Positions 9,355 to 18,518 of a stretch of 64,000 bases of DNA are shown in pieces. Under the pieces are notes generated by a model. It worked only from the letters and a program-made list of their open reading frames with translations. It had not been told where the DNA came from and ran no database searches. Source of the DNA: Bacteroidota bacterium (GTDB taxonomy: Bacteria; Bacteroidota; Bacteroidia; Chitinophagales; Chitinophagaceae); NCBI GenBank assembly GCA_005884665.1, contig VBAT01000011.1, positions 35,297 to 99,296 on the forward strand, given 5' to 3'. Position 1 is the first letter of the stretch. Each line of letters opens with the position of its first letter. The translations under genes and the position numbers were made by a program.

Positions 9355-10347
9355 ATGCCTGAATTATTAGATATAAAAAAAGAAATAACAACAGCTGTCA
9401 CAAAAAACATGGTATTTATTCCCGGAGGTAAGTTCCTTATGGGCTCCGAAAAATTTTACCCGGAAGAAAAACCGGTGCATCAGGTAACGGTCGATGGCTT
9501 CTGGATCGACAAGTATACCGTCACAAACCGGGAGTTTAAGGATTTCACCGTAGAAACAAATTATGTAACGGTCGCTGAAAGACCGCTGGATCCAAAGGAT
9601 TACCCGGAAGCAAAGCCGGAGTTACTGGTCCCCGGTGCATTAGTGTTTAAGAAATCCGACAGACCTGTTAACCTGAAAGATTATTTTAATTGGTGGCAAT
9701 GGGTACCCGGCGCCAGTTGGAGACATCCATATGGGCCGGGAAGTAATCTCTCCGGCTTAAGAGATCACCCGGCAGTGCACATAGCCTATGAAGATGCAGA
9801 AGCTTATGCTAAATGGGCAGGCAAAGAACTGCCGACAGAAGCAGAATGGGAATTTGCAGCAAGAGGTGGGCTCGAAGAAATGGATTTTACCTGGGGCAAT
9901 GAAGACATGCAATTAACTAACCCAATGGCGAATACATGGCAGGGTGAATTCCCTCATCAAAATCTACTGATAGATAAGTTTGAGGGAACTTCTCCTGTCG
10001 GATCGTTTGCTCCCAATGGTTTCGGTCTTTATGATATGGCCGGCAATGTATGGGAATGGACGAGTGATTGGTATGTGGCACACCTGGATGAAAGTGCGAA
10101 CAAAGTAAAGTCCTGTTGCACCACGCATATAAATCCTCGTGTAATTTCTCCAGAGCAAAGCTATGATCCCTGCCAGCCCCAAATACGGATCCCGAGAAAA
10201 GTAATTAAGGGTGGTTCACATATATGTGCGCCAAATTATTGTTTGAGATACAGGCCTGCAGCCCGTCAGCCGCAAATGATTGACACTGGCATGAGCCATA
10301 TCGGTTTTCGTTGTATTAGGCGAAGAGATTTAGATGAAACTCACTAA
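9355..10347 (+). CDS. Formylglycine-generating enzyme family (SUMF1-like) protein
   Basis: VFIPGGKFLMGS, PTEAEWEFAARGG, YDMAGNVWEWTSDWY, GGSHICAPNYCLRYRPAAR with paired cysteines. Confidence 0.95.
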   Translation: MPELLDIKKEITTAVTKNMVFIPGGKFLMGSEKFYPEEKPVHQVTVDGFWIDKYTVTNREFKDFTVETNYVTVAERPLDPKDYPEAKPELLVPGALVFKKSDRPVNLKDYFNWWQWVPGASWRHPYGPGSNLSGLRDHPAVHIAYEDAEAYAKWAGKELPTEAEWEFAARGGLEEMDFTWGNEDMQLTNPMANTWQGEFPHQNLLIDKFEGTSPVGSFAPNGFGLYDMAGNVWEWTSDWYVAHLDESANKVKSCCTTHINPRVISPEQSYDPCQPQIRIPRKVIKGGSHICAPNYCLRYRPAARQPQMIDTGMSHIGFRCIRRRDLDETH

Positions 10348-10406
10348 AATCGGTGTTATGCAATAACCGAGCGAACAACATTGAATAATCTTAATCCCTA
10401 ACAAAT

Positions 10407-10505
10407 ATGAAAATGATCCTGGTGCTTTCGTTCTTTTTCATATTACTGTCGTTTTTCTTTTATATGGGTTACAGCCAGCCAAACAGGAAAAAACGTGAGG
10501 AATGA
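10407..10505 (+). CDS. Very small membrane peptide
   Basis: ATG ORF of 32 aa MKMILVLSFFFILLSFFFYMGYSQPNRKKREE; hydrophobic then basic. Confidence 0.3.
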   Translation: MKMILVLSFFFILLSFFFYMGYSQPNRKKREE

Positions 10506-10523
10506 TAAATCATTCTTTCATGG

Positions 10524-10712
10524 TTGCTTTTAAAAATTGGTTTACTGGCGCAGGTTTATTTGGAACCCTGCACAAAGGATTGGAATTATACCGTTCGCCT
10601 CTATCGCCCGCGGCCTGACATATTGAATGGCAAATGGAAATTTCCTGAACCGGAACTCGTGGACCGACTGAATAAAAAATCCGACTATGAACGAATTGAT
10701 CGAAAATATTAA
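10524..10712 (+). pseudogene. DUF1254/DUF1214-type C-terminal remnant
   Basis: [28 protein letters not shown] resembles the C-terminus of DUF1254 proteins, as in LVLRLYWPKKEALDGTWTAPP at 12514..13911; lacks the rest of the protein. Confidence 0.5.
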
Positions 10713-11095
10713 AGCAGGCCTTGACAAATGGGGAGAGTTCGCGGAGATCATCCTCGATGCACTTTCCCTGTTATGTATTATTGCCGGGATTATTATTTCC
10801 TTGGTAAGAGCAGTTGAATACCGCAGACGCTCGCCTGGCGATCATCCGCTACACACGCAGTTCCGAATGATATTTGGCGGCTGGCTGGTGGTCGCCCTGG
10901 AATTTCAACTGGCTGCCGATATCGCAAGCACCATTGTTTCACCTACTTCCGCACACCTCATCGAGTTGGGCAATTGCGCTGGTGCGGACGTTCCTGAATT
11001 ATTTTCTCGGCAAAGAACTTAAAGAGGACAATCAATTATTGCGATCCCGCATGGAAAAGAACAGGAGAACGGAATTAAATGCAGTGACTGACTAA
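10687..11095 (+). pseudogene. DUF1622 membrane protein interrupted by a frameshift
   Basis: Frame 1 reads ...GGWLVVALEFQLAADIASTIVSPTSAHLIEL; the family continuation AIALVRTFLNYFLGKEL is in frame 2; switch at the GGG at about 10968-10970. Confidence 0.75.
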
Positions 11096-12001
11096 TTGAA
11101 GAATATGTCTAAAAATTATTCTGATAAAAATCTACAGGGAATTACTTTCCTGGATGAGGACCTGGCTCACGCGGATTTCTCGGATAGCGATATCCGGGGA
11201 ACTAATTTTACAGGCTCTAATCTTTCAGGCGCCAATTTCACGCATGTAAAAACCGGTATCTCTTCTGCTAATACGGTCATCCTGTTTTTTATCGCATTGG
11301 TCTTGTCGCTGGCTTCGGGTTATGTCGCCATGCTGGCGGGACAAACTATCCAGGGTATGCTTAAGTCGCCGGATTCAAATGTCACGATAGCAGCAATTGT
11401 GGCCATTGTTATTGTGGTTGTTTTTATAGTATATGCATATTGGAAAGGCGTGGGCAATGCTATCAAGCATCTTATCATTCCTGCAGCAATCATTTCATTG
11501 GTGACCGGCGTATTAGCTTATTTCTCAAAACTGGGCACAGGCCAGGGAATGCTATACGTGATACTCTATTATTTACTCGTCGTCATCATGTTCATCATTG
11601 GAACTCTTGCTCGGGCTGCAGCCGGCACATTATCTAATGTGCTTTTTTTGATAGTAGCCCTGTCTGGCGGCATATTTGGCCGCAGTGTTGGTGGCGGTAT
11701 CGGCACCGTGGTCATGGCTCTCGCCTGCATGCAGATAAGCAAAAGAGCACTGAGCGGAGCTCCGGGATTTGAAGTGCTGAGAAAAATGGCTTCATTGATT
11801 ACCCGGAAATTAGGGACTTCCTTCCGCAATACCCAGTTAGCCGACGCAGATTTTTCCCGTATAAAAAAAATAAAGAACTGCGATTTTACAGGGGCAGATA
11901 CACGGGTTACGAATTGGGGCAATTCGCAAAAAACAAATTGCCTGGATGGTCATCAGATCATCACTGAAAAATCGAAGAAGCATAAAGAAGTAATTCAATG
12001 A
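11096..12001 (+). CDS. Pentapeptide-repeat membrane protein
   Basis: ADFSDSDIRGTNFTGSNLSGANF at the N-terminus, several TM segments, then a second pentapeptide patch TQLADADFSRIKKIKNCDFTGADTRVTNW. Confidence 0.8.
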   Translation: MKNMSKNYSDKNLQGITFLDEDLAHADFSDSDIRGTNFTGSNLSGANFTHVKTGISSANTVILFFIALVLSLASGYVAMLAGQTIQGMLKSPDSNVTIAAIVAIVIVVVFIVYAYWKGVGNAIKHLIIPAAIISLVTGVLAYFSKLGTGQGMLYVILYYLLVVIMFIIGTLARAAAGTLSNVLFLIVALSGGIFGRSVGGGIGTVVMALACMQISKRALSGAPGFEVLRKMASLITRKLGTSFRNTQLADADFSRIKKIKNCDFTGADTRVTNWGNSQKTNCLDGHQIITEKSKKHKEVIQ

Positions 12002-12030
12002 AGAAATGAAAAGTATTATAAAGTAAAATC

Positions 12031-12426
12031 ATGGAAACAGAAGTAAGCAAAACAGCAGATCACTCTCCCAGCAACACGGAGCTTGCGTTTGAAAGGACCC
12101 TGTTGGCCCATGAACGTACTCTCATGGCGTGGGTAAGAACTTCGATTTCCATGATCTCTTTTGGATTTACCATCTATAAAATATTTGAAGAAATAAGCAA
12201 AACGCCAGAAGGACAAAACAGGTTATTAACCCCAAGGGTAGTGGGCATGATCATGATCTCTTTCGGCTTGTTTGCCTTGCTATTGGCACAGGTACAACAT
12301 ACCATTGCAATCAGGAAGATAAAAAGGAATTACCCGGCGATGCAACGTTCACTCTCTTCGGTGCTTTCGATCATGGTATTAATGTTTGGACTGGCGTTGT
12401 TTTTAGCAACAGTGTTTAGGCAATAA
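12031..12426 (+). CDS. DUF202/YidH family membrane protein
   Basis: ELAFERTLLAHERTLMAWVRTSISMISFGFTIYK. Confidence 0.9.
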   Translation: METEVSKTADHSPSNTELAFERTLLAHERTLMAWVRTSISMISFGFTIYKIFEEISKTPEGQNRLLTPRVVGMIMISFGLFALLLAQVQHTIAIRKIKRNYPAMQRSLSSVLSIMVLMFGLALFLATVFRQ

Positions 12427-12513
12427 CGAAGAGAGGAGAAACAGAGCAAGAGCGAGGACTTGAAATATTTTTTAACTAACGGTGTGTGGACATCGACAAA
12501 ATGGAGGTGAGGT

Positions 12514-13911
12514 ATGGGAACTGCAGAGAAAGAAAAAAAATCCAGCAGGCAAAGGTTGAGCGCGGATGATGCGCAAACCATAGCTAAAGAAGCCTATATC
12601 TATGGCTTCCCGATGGTAGATAATTACCGCATCCAGTATGCCTATTTTGAAGACTGGACCGACCCGGAATATAAGACCCCCTGGAACCTGCCTTATAACA
12701 ATGCACGGGTCTATACACCGACCGATAGAGCGGTTCAAACTCCTAATTCGGACACTCCTTATTCATACATTGGTGCCGACCTGAGGACAGAGCCTTTGGT
12801 AATTACCATACCCATGATCGAAAAGGAAAGATATTTTTCCGTCCAGTTCATAGATGCCTATACTTTCAATTTTGATTATATCGGCAGCAGGACTACTGGA
12901 AATGACGGCGGTCATTTTTTATTAGCCGGCCCAAACTGGAAAAGTGAAACACCGGAGGACATAAAACATGTGATACGTTCCGACACGCAATTCGTGTTGG
13001 CATTATTCCGTACACAACTTTTCAACCCAGAGGATATTGAGAATGTAAAAAAAATACAAGCCGGCTATAAAGTGCAGTCCTTAGCCGAATTTTCCGGGAA
13101 ACCTGCTTCCTTCCCTGCGTCAAGAAGCAATTTCATCAAACCATTAAGCAAGGAGAAGCAACTAAGCTCATTGAATTTCTTTAGTATTCTGAATTTCCTC
13201 CTTCAATTCTGCGTTATCCATCCCAGCGAGAAAGGGTTAATGCAACGTTTTGCAAAATTGAATATCGGGCCCGGTAGGGAATTTAATGCAAGCGATTATT
13301 CCGAAGAGATACAAAAGGCGATCAGCAACGGGATTGCCGATGCCTGGTTGAAAGAGAAAGAAGTACGCGATAAAGTTGCGGCCGGCAAACTCAGCTCTGG
13401 CGATCTTTTCGGCACCCGCGAGTATTTGAATAACAACTATGCCTATAGAATGGCGGCAGCAGCAGGAGGTATCTACGGTAACTCAAAGGAGGAAGCGATC
13501 TATCCTGTCTATTATCTTGATTCTACCGGTCAACCAATCGATACCTCGGCTAACAAGTATACCATTCATTTTGCAGCCGGGCAATTACCTCCCGTGAATG
13601 CATTCTGGTCGCTTACTCTCTATGAAATGGAGTCGAGCCTGCTGTATGCCAACCTGCTTAATCGCTATTTGATCAATTCACCGATGCTTCCGGAGCTCAA
13701 AAAAGACGCAGACGGAGGACTGACGCTTTATGTACAGCATGAATACCCGGGTAAAGACAAAGAACCCAACTGGCTGCCTGCACCCAAAGGAATTTCAAAA
13801 CTGGTATTACGACTGTACTGGCCAAAAAAAGAAGCGCTTGATGGAACATGGACAGCGCCACCGATTATGATCAACCTGCCTGCCGGCAGGCAGGCGGAGC
13901 GAAGCAATTGA
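12514..13911 (+). CDS. DUF1254 + DUF1214 domain protein
   Basis: AKEAYIYGFPMVDNYRIQYAY, ..TPNSDTPYSYIGADLR (DUF1254), VNAFWSLTLYE...DADGGLTLYVQHEYPG (DUF1214); C-terminal LPAGRQAERSN derives from a DNA palindrome. Confidence 0.92.
   Translation: MGTAEKEKKSSRQRLSADDAQTIAKEAYIYGFPMVDNYRIQYAYFEDWTDPEYKTPWNLPYNNARVYTPTDRAVQTPNSDTPYSYIGADLRTEPLVITIPMIEKERYFSVQFIDAYTFNFDYIGSRTTGNDGGHFLLAGPNWKSETPEDIKHVIRSDTQFVLALFRTQLFNPEDIENVKKIQAGYKVQSLAEFSGKPASFPASRSNFIKPLSKEKQLSSLNFFSILNFLLQFCVIHPSEKGLMQRFAKLNIGPGREFNASDYSEEIQKAISNGIADAWLKEKEVRDKVAAGKLSSGDLFGTREYLNNNYAYRMAAAAGGIYGNSKEEAIYPVYYLDSTGQPIDTSANKYTIHFAAGQLPPVNAFWSLTLYEMESSLLYANLLNRYLINSPMLPELKKDADGGLTLYVQHEYPGKDKEPNWLPAPKGISKLVLRLYWPKKEALDGTWTAPPIMINLPAGRQAERSN
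13875..13894. repeat. CCTGCCTGCCGGCAGGCAGG palindrome inside the 3' end of a CDS
   Basis: Perfect 20 bp palindrome, also present with one mismatch at 16825 and 20905. Confidence 0.9.
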
Positions 13912-13971
13912 AATGGTATCGAAGTATCCATGTTCCTATAAACAGATTTATAACAATTAAAATTAAACTTT

Positions 13972-14568
13972 ATGAAAAAACTCCTTTTGCTTCCAATTCT
14001 GTTTGCAGCAATTGTTGCGAATGCGCAGATCAGCATCGGTATTAAAGGCGGCGTTAACGTCAGCAATTTCACCGGTAATAATTTTGATACTATCAAAGCC
14101 AACTCCCTGGTTGCATTTCATATCGGCGCCTTTCTTCGTTTTAAGTTCGGCAGGCACCTGGTATTGCATCCCGAACTGCTTTTTTCTTCGCAGGGCGCTA
14201 AACTGGATGACCAGGGAAATGAATCAACTTATAAGGTTTCATACATCAATATCCCTGTTGTGTTACAGTATGAAACAATTGGAGGGTTTTATCTCGAAGC
14301 AGGTCCCCAGTTTGGTTTCAAGGTAAGTGAAGACATACCTAACTCAACGATCGAAAATTTCGCAAAGGAAACCGATTTTTCCATAGCCCTTGGTTTGGGT
14401 TATCACACCAAAGGAGGATTTGGGATCGGAGCACGCTATACGGTAGGCATTTCCAAGGTCGGCGATTTCGATTCGGCGAATATTAATCCCGACTTTAAGA
14501 ACGGTGTAATACAGATTAGTCTCTTTTATACTTTTTTCAATAAAAAAAATAAGAGCGACAACAAGTAA
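13972..14568 (+). CDS. PorT-like outer-membrane beta-barrel protein
   Basis: Signal peptide; ISIGIKGGVNVSNFTG...YINIPVVLQYE...FYLEAGPQFGFKVSE. Confidence 0.85.
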   Translation: MKKLLLLPILFAAIVANAQISIGIKGGVNVSNFTGNNFDTIKANSLVAFHIGAFLRFKFGRHLVLHPELLFSSQGAKLDDQGNESTYKVSYINIPVVLQYETIGGFYLEAGPQFGFKVSEDIPNSTIENFAKETDFSIALGLGYHTKGGFGIGARYTVGISKVGDFDSANINPDFKNGVIQISLFYTFFNKKNKSDNK

Positions 14569-14569
14569 G

Positions 14570-14944
14570 ATGGAACTGAATAGCCAGGATAACAAAGGGC
14601 AGTCGGACAGGAATGATCTCCATCAATTCCGGCCATCGCTGGTTACGGCAACCGGAATCTTCCTGGGCTTCATGCTGAATTTTACCGATGAATGGCTACC
14701 CCATTCTTTTTCCAGGAGTACTGCCGGTGGAATAATCGTGGCTGTCAGTGTTACTTCAAGTATTGGCCTGCTGATCGTCGTACTATACCGGATATTGAAG
14801 AAGAACTATCCTGTTGACAATGTTGATACATTTTACAGGACAACGCTCCGGCTGTTTATTATTGGAATCATAATTCCTTTTTTCACAATACTGCTGGCGA
14901 TGATCGCGAAGCTAGTGGACAAAATATTCTATGGTAGCACTTAA
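14570..14944 (+). CDS. Hypothetical membrane protein
   Basis: Several hydrophobic segments; start overlaps the end of the upstream coding region closely. Confidence 0.55.
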   Translation: MELNSQDNKGQSDRNDLHQFRPSLVTATGIFLGFMLNFTDEWLPHSFSRSTAGGIIVAVSVTSSIGLLIVVLYRILKKNYPVDNVDTFYRTTLRLFIIGIIIPFFTILLAMIAKLVDKIFYGST

Positions 14945-14999
14945 TGACCCTCTGTAACTAATAATATTTGATATCACATTAAAAGAAAAGGAAGTAGGT

Positions 15000-15755
15000 A
15001 TGAAAAAGCTACGGCTGTATTTTGTCTTACTGTTTTTGCCAGCAACTAAGTTCTGCATGGCTCAAACCGACACTCTTAGCCACCAACGATCATACAAAAA
15101 CGTGATCCGCTATAATTTATCGGGCGCTTTAATGTTCGGGATCGACAAATATATTGTCATCGGTTATGAAAGAATAATCACCCCTCACCAGAGCTTTTCG
15201 ATAAATGTTGGCCGTGCCGTACTTCCAAGGCCGATCAGCATCGTCACTGACAGCTTTAGCCTGAGCAAAGACGTAAAAAGAACCGGTTATAATGTATCTG
15301 TGGATTATCGCTTTTATCTCGCTAAGGAAAACAAATTCGCTGCGCCACATGGTTTATATATCGGTCCTTATTACTCATACAATCATTTTGACAGATCGAA
15401 TGAATGGATACACAAAAACAACAATGCCAGTAGCAATGTGACAACAGACTCAAAGTTCAATATCCACACGATCGGTTTTGAGTTAGGTTATCAATTCATA
15501 GTATGGAAAAGGCTGGCTCTGGATTTTCTCATGTTCGGCCCAGGCTTTGGCTTTTATAATTATAAGGCAAGTTTTGACGGGCATATTGATGCCGCGACGC
15601 AGGAACAATTATTAGACGGGCTAAAACAGTTGCTCACTCAAAAATTCCCGGGGATGAATTATGTTTTTAGCGATAAAAAGTTCAACGCAAACGGGGTGCT
15701 GAACACAAACACGTGGGGTTACCGGTATATCATACATATCGGATATATTTTTTGA
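15000..15755 (+). CDS. Hypothetical outer-membrane beta-barrel-like protein
   Basis: Signal peptide, alternating beta pattern, terminal aromatic residue IHIGYIF. Confidence 0.65.
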   Translation: MKKLRLYFVLLFLPATKFCMAQTDTLSHQRSYKNVIRYNLSGALMFGIDKYIVIGYERIITPHQSFSINVGRAVLPRPISIVTDSFSLSKDVKRTGYNVSVDYRFYLAKENKFAAPHGLYIGPYYSYNHFDRSNEWIHKNNNASSNVTTDSKFNIHTIGFELGYQFIVWKRLALDFLMFGPGFGFYNYKASFDGHIDAATQEQLLDGLKQLLTQKFPGMNYVFSDKKFNANGVLNTNTWGYRYIIHIGYIF

Positions 15756-15804
15756 ATCTTAATAAGATCCTAAAAAACACATTTTGAGAGGCGCCTCTTG
15801 AAAA

Positions 15805-16127
15805 GTGCGGAAACTCATTGATTTATATGGCAAGCCGGTGACACTAAACGGTAGTTTCCGCAAAGAACCCTACATAATTTTTAAAGACGGGCAGAATCGG
15901 TTCACTGGAAATGGCGGTTACAATGATATTTCCGGTACTTATAAGGTAAACGCGGCCGAGATCCCGGGCAATATCCAAGAAGATGGCCTGGCATGGAATC
16001 CGAACGCCGGTTCCTGGAAGCACTGACGCGAGGCGAAAGCTTCACGATCCAGGTCGATATACTGGTATCCAGTACATCACCGGCTCGGTTAAAAGGGTTA
16101 ATGAAACGAATAAACGATACTGGCTAA
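15805..16127 (+). pseudogene. META/HslJ domain remnant split by a frameshift
   Basis: Frame 1: LIDLYGKPVTL...EPYIIFKDGQNRFTGNGGYNDISGTYKV; frame 3 from 15993: MESERRFLEALTRGESFTIQVDILVSS, the usual META continuation. Confidence 0.6.
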
Positions 16128-16154
16128 ACTAATTTCTAACTAAAATTTTACTGT

Positions 16155-16811
16155 ATGAAACGAATATCCTTGTTCATCCTGTTTATCACGATCACCATCG
16201 CAGGTTCTTCCCAACAAAAGCTTAGACTGAATGGCTATGCGAACTATGTATTTGACGACAGCTATGACTCCTATTACGATGCGCATAACTATTACAACGG
16301 TAAGATCCAGGGAGGGTTCCAGGGGGGTGTTGGTCTTGAATATATGATCCAGCCCAGGTATTGCGTCGAACTGATGTGGCTGCATCAATCCACGCATGCT
16401 CCCACCTATTACTGGGACGGAGCCTCAAGCCTGAAAGAGAAATATGCAAATTTTGAAACCAATATCGACTATGTGCTAATTGGCGGTGATGGACATTTTT
16501 CACAGCCTAAATCAAAGGTGGAAGGCTACGGTGGTTTGTTCCTTGGAATGGCCTTCCTCGGTGCTAAAAATCCAGACAATGGCAACCATGGAACTACTGA
16601 AAAGTTTGCATGGGGAGCCAGGCTGGGCGCTAATGTATGGGCCGGTGAAAAATTCGGAATAAAACTCCAGGCACAGTTAACATCCGTATCACAGGGTGCG
16701 GGCGGTGGACTTTATTTTGGTACAGGGGGTGCAGGGGTTGGTTTAAGCACCTATTCCAGTATCTACCAGTTTGGATTGGGAGGCGGATTGACGTTTAAGC
16801 TCGGACATTGA
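16155..16811 (+). CDS. Outer-membrane beta-barrel protein, paralog A
   Basis: Signal peptide; LRLNGYANYVFDDSYDSYYDAHNYYNGKIQGG; paralogous to 16877..17515 and 32919..33563. Confidence 0.75.
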   Translation: MKRISLFILFITITIAGSSQQKLRLNGYANYVFDDSYDSYYDAHNYYNGKIQGGFQGGVGLEYMIQPRYCVELMWLHQSTHAPTYYWDGASSLKEKYANFETNIDYVLIGGDGHFSQPKSKVEGYGGLFLGMAFLGAKNPDNGNHGTTEKFAWGARLGANVWAGEKFGIKLQAQLTSVSQGAGGGLYFGTGGAGVGLSTYSSIYQFGLGGGLTFKLGH

Positions 16812-16824
16812 CAAGAGCCGCGAG

Positions 16825-16844
16825 CCTGCCTGCCGGTAGGCAGG
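16825..16844. repeat. CCTGCCTGCCGGTAGGCAGG palindrome
   Basis: Between tandem paralogs; same family as 13875 and 20905. Confidence 0.9.
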
Positions 16845-16876
16845 CGAAGCGAAGCAAAGCAAATAAAATTTTACCG

Positions 16877-17515
16877 ATGAAACAGATAGTATCCGTCGCA
16901 TTGATGATGGTTATAACTGCAGGAGTGTCCGCGCAACAATTCCGATTGAATACATATGGCACTAATTCATTCGATGAAAGTTTTAACTACAAGCTGGATC
17001 CTTACAATTATTATAGTGGCAAGATCTACGGCGGACTTCAGGTTGGTGCCGGGCTTGAATATCTTATACAGTCGCAGTATTGTGTAGAACTGATGTACCT
17101 CCGGCATAGTACACACGCTCCCACTACTTACCGGGCAGGCGCATGGACTTACGAGAAAACTACTGATTTTGATGTTACACTGAACTATTTTCTTATTGGA
17201 TTGGATGGTCACCTCCCTACCAAAAATGGCAAACTAGAAGCTTATGGTGGAGTATTCCAGGGAATAATGGTTATCGATACCAGGAATCCTGTGAATGGAC
17301 TAAAATCTTCCTCCACAAAATACGCCTGGTCGACAAGACTGGGTGGCAATTTCTGGATTACCAAAAACGTGGGAATAAAACTGCAAACGCAATTATTGGT
17401 TTCGATCCAACCTATTGGCGGAAAAGATGTTTTCACGATGCGTGACCTGGATGCTTTTTCTACGATACTCCAATTAAATGTAGGAGGAGGGTTGACGTTT
17501 AAATTGGGAAAATAG
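16877..17515 (+). CDS. Outer-membrane beta-barrel protein, paralog B
   Basis: ATG at 16877 starts a signal peptide; FRLNTYGTNSFDESFNYKLDPYNYYSGKIYGG aligns with paralog A. Confidence 0.75.
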   Translation: MKQIVSVALMMVITAGVSAQQFRLNTYGTNSFDESFNYKLDPYNYYSGKIYGGLQVGAGLEYLIQSQYCVELMYLRHSTHAPTTYRAGAWTYEKTTDFDVTLNYFLIGLDGHLPTKNGKLEAYGGVFQGIMVIDTRNPVNGLKSSSTKYAWSTRLGGNFWITKNVGIKLQTQLLVSIQPIGGKDVFTMRDLDAFSTILQLNVGGGLTFKLGK

Positions 17516-17556
17516 TTCAAAGCTTGATTGATTGCTAAGGTACTCTATGTCTTCAC

Positions 17557-18456
17557 TTGAAAATGGCAAAAGCAACAGGATTTATATGTTTATTATGTCT
17601 GGCCCAACATAAGATAAATTGCCAGGAACTGGAGCCGAGGGCTTATGCCGCTTTGCCCAAAGACCTCAATGCAATTGTTTTTGCCTATGGATTTTCAAAA
17701 GGAAATGTTCTCAACGATCCTTCCCGCCCTATAAAGGACCTGTCTATCACAGCAAACAATTTTGCCGCAGGTTATCTCCACACATTTGGACTTGCCGGCA
17801 AGCTTGCTCGTGTACAGGTGACGGTGCCTTTCATGCTTCTGGCCGGTCATGCCGAATTGAACGGGAGAGATACAAGTGCATCCCGCACAGGTTTTGGCGA
17901 TGCAAGGATACGATTGGGTATTAATCTAACAGGTATTGCTGCCATGGGTAAAAGGGAATTTGCGCAGTATACGCAAAGGACAATAGTTGGCGTCAGCCTC
18001 ATAATGACTGTACCCACCGGTCTATACCTGAAAGAAAAGCTTATCAATATCGGAAGCAACCGCTGGGCGTTTAAGCCCGAAATAGGAGTATCCAAACGAA
18101 TCAAAAGAGTATATGTGGAAGCTTACGGAGGTGTTTGGTTCTATACCATCAATCATGAATACCTGGGTGATAACACGCTCGAGCAAAAACCAGTGTTCAG
18201 TTTCCAGGTGCATGCTTCATATTATTTTAAAAATAAAATGATGGTAAGCATTAACACTACCTGGTTCAACGGTGGCACGACAACCATCGGAGGCAGGCCT
18301 GCGGGTGATCTGGTCGATAACTGGAGAGTCGGCGCTACCTGGGCACTCCCTATTGCTAAACAACAAACGATAAAGCTCCAGTTCCATATCGGCGCTTATA
18401 CCAGCAGCGGATATGATTATAATGTTGCAGTGCTGGGTTATCAATATCTCTTTTAA
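17557..18456 (+). CDS. Outer-membrane transporter-like beta-barrel protein
   Basis: LEPRAYAALPKDLNAIVFAYGFSKGNVLNDPS...; C-terminal NVAVLGYQYLF; likely ATG at 17563. Confidence 0.7.
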   Translation: MKMAKATGFICLLCLAQHKINCQELEPRAYAALPKDLNAIVFAYGFSKGNVLNDPSRPIKDLSITANNFAAGYLHTFGLAGKLARVQVTVPFMLLAGHAELNGRDTSASRTGFGDARIRLGINLTGIAAMGKREFAQYTQRTIVGVSLIMTVPTGLYLKEKLINIGSNRWAFKPEIGVSKRIKRVYVEAYGGVWFYTINHEYLGDNTLEQKPVFSFQVHASYYFKNKMMVSINTTWFNGGTTTIGGRPAGDLVDNWRVGATWALPIAKQQTIKLQFHIGAYTSSGYDYNVAVLGYQYLF

Positions 18457-18518
18457 TTGGCAATAAAGAAAATTTAAACTCTTATAAAATAAAAATAGAA
18501 CAACATTCAAAAAGCTTA

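Noticed and set aside
16808-16876. N-terminal extension MTRAASLPAGRQAKRSKANKILP of paralog B
   Set aside because: TTG start and palindrome-derived residues; a signal peptide starts at ATG 16877, so the repeat is in the untranslated leader
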